Positions 60,755 to 64,000 of a DNA stretch of 64,000 nucleotides are shown here, piece after piece. Below the pieces are notes generated by a model. That model did no database searches, was not told where the DNA came from, and saw only the letters and a list, made by a program, of their open reading frames with translations. The DNA comes from Tetrapyrgos nigripes (Eukaryota; Basidiomycota; Agaricomycetes; Agaricales; Campanellaceae), in contig JAACJM010000043.1 in the NCBI GenBank assembly GCA_013368315.1, forward strand, positions 434,001 to 498,000, given 5' to 3'. Each line of letters starts with the position of its first letter. Within the stretch, counting starts at the first letter, position 1. The position numbers and the translations under genes are program-made.

Positions 60755-61242
60755 TCAGCCAACAAGTTCCCTCGCCCTATCAACGGCGTCGCAGGCATCT
60801 CTCAATCCAAATGCTGCTTTGAAGACGAATTCCTCTCGGTGCTTTGAAGAGCAATTCGGGCAAGCGCCATTGCTTTTGTGGGTATATTTGAGTACTTGCT
60901 GATGAGCTTCATGTTCTGAAACATTTGTGAGTGAAAAGACTGATGGATACTGATTCAAAACGTACCGATACCGAACATTCTCTCTTCGCTGACCCGGACC
61001 GAATATACCAGTTTGAATCCCTTCGACTTGTCTTTGCACCTCCACTCCTGCAATCTGCGTCTCGGTGTGCGACGGGTACAGCCGATTTTGCAGGCTTTGC
61101 CGTTTCTAAAGGACAGGACGTACACCCAAGCATCCCTCTTCACCCTAGCAGAACCTGGCCTAACCACCCAGTCATGGAAAACCAGAAACTTGCGGAAACG
61201 GTGAATGAACGATATGTAGAGTAGCATATCACGTACCACCAT
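60755..61242 (-). CDS. T5orf172/GIY-YIG-like domain protein
   Basis: Exons 61242-60966 and 60915-60755 join in phase across a 50-bp intron, giving 145 residues from the Met at 61242; upstream coding exons are possible. The domain reads WVYVLSFRNGKACKIGCTRR, RRLQEWRCKD, FKLVYSVRVSEERMFGI, EHEAHQQVLKYTHKS and ACPNCSSKHREEFVF. The YV...KIG pair, Arg, HE and the CxxC...HxExF end match the T5orf172 (DUF1766) branch of the GIY-YIG nuclease superfamily known in fungi. A nuclease or DNA-binding role is likely but unproven. Its start lies 51 bp from the divergent ATG at 61293. Confidence 0.75.
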
Positions 61243-61292
61243 GAGTACGTGAATGTATTTGGGGCTTTGAGGACGTGTAGGCCCAGGCAGCA

Positions 61293-63528
61293 ATGACAGA
61301 GGCGGGAGGCGGTGACCAAAGCGTCGGTCGCGTGATTATTGCTCGCGTCAATTCCTTCCTCCCAACTCCCTCTCATTTGACAACGCCCCCGAAGCTCAAA
61401 CCTTCTGGCTCCAAAGCTGCTTCTGGTAGTAAAGCCAACAAGCCTGCCGCGAAGAAGTGGTCACATGCGCCTTTTGGAAGGAGTGATTCGAAGGCGACTT
61501 CAAACGAAGAGTCTCTATCTGACCGGGAAAGTGGGGGCACATCAGTGCTTGCGAAAACGACAGAGACGATATCCAAGCCGGTCAAGAAAGCCCCAGCAGA
61601 GCAGCCCAAACCCAAAAAATCTTCTATCACTCAACGAGTTGTGTGCAAGAGACTACCGCCGGGTCCAGAGGTTGACGAAGGTTTGGGAGACGAAGAGGAT
61701 CAGTTGGATGAAATGGATTATGATATACCCCTTGAACCTCTGGGACCCGTGCCCGAAGAACCTGATGTCGATGCGAGCGGAGAAGATGGTCTGAGAGATG
61801 GAAGCGAGATACCCGTACCATTCACCGGGTCTCTACGTCATGGTAGTGAAGGGCAAGAGGAAGAGGTTGCGGATAGTGAACAGCAGGACTCACCTTCCGA
61901 CCCAGAGGCTGATGTAGAGGCAGAGGTTGACGCGAGAGAAGATGAAGGAGTCCGTCTAGACAGAACGAGCTTCAAAGCCAAGGATGATATTCGAGAAGTT
62001 TCGCCAGTGGTTGACATGGCTGATGACGGTCCTGGTGACCAGGCCGGAAAGGGAAGGTCTCCTACTCCAGTAGCATCTGCAGCTCCTACCGCCGTCCCTG
62101 CCAAGTCTGTCCCTAGTCGTCAGCCTTCCGACTCTGGTTCTTCACGCTCCAAACCTGCTCCCAAAGCTACTACCAATGCTGTTGCTGGACCGTCTCGTGT
62201 AGGTCCAGCTTCAGAGAACGCAACCGAATCTGCTACCCTCAAGATTGGACCTCTGAAGAAAGTTTACTCGGGAAGTAATGGATTTCCCAGGGATAAACCC
62301 AAGAGAGACCTTCCCAAAACCATAACACCGATTACCCCTCCTCCACGCACCAATACTGACAAGTCTCGACCTCGTACACCAAAACTATCACCGAATGCTC
62401 TCAAACAACTTGCAGAGTTTGACGCTTTCATGGCGCCTCTCTTCCCCGAACCCGCTCCGGCTGTTACACTTCCCACACCCGTGAACGGTGCCAACGTTAC
62501 TGACAACCATGGACATCCACCGTCTCCTGTCTCACCGTCTTCGCCTCAGAACAACCTCAATGCTAGAGATAACGATACCCCGCCTCGGCCCCATTCACCA
62601 TCCCAGGCCCGGGTCAAAGATACACCAACGTCTGACCATGACACTAATCCCTATCCCAATGGAGTTCTCGAACCCGAACCACTCACATCTGAACACCTTC
62701 AACCATCCAACCCTTCTCCTTCCTCTCCCAAACGTCGAACCATAAAATCCCAGATGAAACCACGTTCTCCAGGACCGCTTAAACATGCACCTATGAAACC
62801 TATGAAACCAATGACTCCGAACAGAATGAAAGCCATGTATAACTCAGTCGGAAAGAGTATGTTTGAACAACCAGACTCCACGATACAACAATTCAGTGAT
62901 GATGGTACTGAACCTTCAGCGAGTCAAATCTCACAATTTGAGTCGCCTGAGGAACAACGGCAAGTGGCGACTCCACTTCTACAGAAAGGAGGAGGATTGT
63001 TGAGTCTTGGTCTTGAAATGAAAGGGACGAAAAGGAGCAATCCTTTCAATAGGCTGACTACGGTGACTGAAGTGGATATGGATGTACGTCAGAAAGGAGA
63101 AGCGCTTGCTGAGAAGCATAGGAAGCAGATCTTGTTGGAGAGGAATGGTGGTGAGATACAGAAGAAGAGGGTCGAGGATATCCAGGCTGAGCGGATGAAT
63201 GCACCAGGCAAGGGTAAAACGGTTATGTTCGTGGAGCCTACACCAACGCCCACACCAGAGGATGTTCTGGCTGAGCCTCCCGAGTATGAAGATGGTGATC
63301 AGGAGTGGCCATCAGAAGTGAGAACTGGGTCAGCAAGAGGTGTCGGGGCCATGGAATGGGGTCTGAAGACGGATTGGTCTGACCCTTCGTCTTCGGTGAC
63401 GGTCTGCATTGCAGGTGGCCGTCGTCGAGGAAGAACTCTTCGGTGAAGAAGATGAGGGATTGCGGGTGCGTCAGTGGCTTGACGCGGTCACGTCTCCAAT
63501 GCGTCCACTGCGAGACGCGTCTACGTGA
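61293..63528 (+). CDS. Large disordered acidic Pro/Ser-rich protein
   Basis: A 675-codon exon (61293-63317) continues through a GTGAGA...GCAG intron (63318-63414) to a last exon 63415-63528, giving 712 residues. Reading straight on instead ends at 63446 with an Arg-rich tail. The spliced version gives VAVVEEELFGEEDEGLRVRQ and RQWLDAVTSPMRPL and looks more like real protein. The N-terminus is basic (KLKPSGSKAASGSKANKPAA). Residues about 115-260 are very acidic (EEDQLDEMDYDIPLEPLGP). The middle is Pro/Ser/Lys-rich with SPSQ/TPP motifs. A charged helix lies near 595-640 (ALAEKHRKQILLERNGGEIQ), then GKTVMFVEPTPTPTPED. The sequence before the ATG looks like a splice acceptor, so an upstream exon may exist. 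I do not recognise the family; a nuclear role is a guess. Confidence 0.7.
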
Positions 63529-63671
63529 AAGAATACGGTAGTAGTGATGTGACAAAGGGGCCAATAAATTGAGTGCAATTGGAGTTCGTAACTGGTTGAT
63601 GTCGGCATCATATGAGTCGGTCAGTGCGTGAGTTGTGACTCTGTACGTTTCTTATCTTTTCTTCTCTCCTT

Positions 63672-64000
63672 TTATCTCAGTGATTCAGCAAGCAGCCTCG
63701 CAAAGGTCTGATTAGAATCGGAGGTACCAGGAGTTGGTAACCACACTCTGACTGCATCCTCCATTTGCCCTTGACCTTCTGGAGCGTTAACAATGATACT
63801 TGCCACCAGCAAAACGTTCCACTCACCCAAATTCAACCACGAATCTCGCAACAGGATACGTGCTGTAGTCGAAAGCATGGTCTGCAACGTAATTGAAGCG
63901 TTCTGCAGATAATGGTATAATCAAGAGGATTACCGGCAAGGGATAAAAACACACCTGAATTGCCGTAGAGGTTACCTTGAGTGCCATTTTCAAATCCGAG
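63672..64000 (-). CDS. Unidentified protein, C-terminal end (5' part outside window)
   Basis: Two minus-strand exons (64000-63955 and 63902-63672) join in phase: SDLKMALKVTSTAIQ then NASITLQTMLSTTARILL, DSWLNLGEWNVLLVASIIVN and QTFARLLAESLR, stopping at 63672. The sequence is mainly alpha-helical in character and has no membrane segment or motif that I can name. Its 3' end converges with the 61293 gene, about 140 bp apart. Confidence 0.55.

Noticed and set aside
1..64000. CRISPR arrays, prophage, plasmid origins and bacterial operon signals
   Set aside because: The window is eukaryotic (spliced genes, TATA boxes, hAT and MITE elements); the tandem repeats seen lack regular spacers.

Overview
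The window is nuclear DNA of a filamentous basidiomycete, most likely an Agaricomycete. The evidence is short (about 45-70 bp) GT-AG introns cutting most genes into many small exons, an ABCC transporter, a Zn-cluster-type transcription factor relic, small secreted proteins, and hAT and Plavaka-type transposon remains. I cannot name a species.

Layout. 1-3180 (+): 3' part of an ABCC/MRP-type ABC transporter. 4175-5590: long purine-rich tract, then a RING-finger protein gene (5598-7141, -) with an apparent 4-nt microexon. 7142-15810: gene-poor DNA holding one copy of a dispersed repeat. 15811-17830 (-): broken and duplicated pieces of a fungal transcription factor. 18262-23448: a complete hAT-type DNA transposon with 8-bp target duplication and matching terminal inverted repeats, whose 16-exon transposase carries two in-frame stops. 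24363-26533: two small secreted proteins on opposite strands. 27118-30802 (+): tandem paralogues sharing the same 11-exon plan and encoding a protein built from two similar halves. 30803-36271: repeats, including one copy of a repeat family in inverted orientation. 36272-37764 (-): F-box-like protein. 37765-48522: a 10-kb island of diverged copies of that repeat family plus satellite-like motifs. 48523-49445 (+): unknown Pro/Thr-rich protein. 49705-52797 (-): secreted S41-type peptidase with a 722-bp Tc1/mariner-like MITE just upstream (52976-53697). 54118-57428 (-): membrane-anchored M28 glutamate carboxypeptidase-like enzyme. 57655-58920: gene debris (inverted copy of the end of a tandem paralogue; a Plavaka-type transposon fragment). 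59577-60328 (-): a TRAPPC6/Trs33 pseudogene with frameshift, stop and replaced 3' end. 60755-61242 (-): T5orf172/GIY-YIG-like protein. 61293-63528 (+): large disordered acidic protein. 63672-64000 (-): 3' end of an unidentified gene.

The genes do not form one pathway. The strongest signals are rearrangements: transposon insertions, segmental duplication of gene ends, and a repeat family with its own short open reading frame. Exon boundaries were read by eye from splice consensus and phase. They are good hypotheses, not transcript-proven models.
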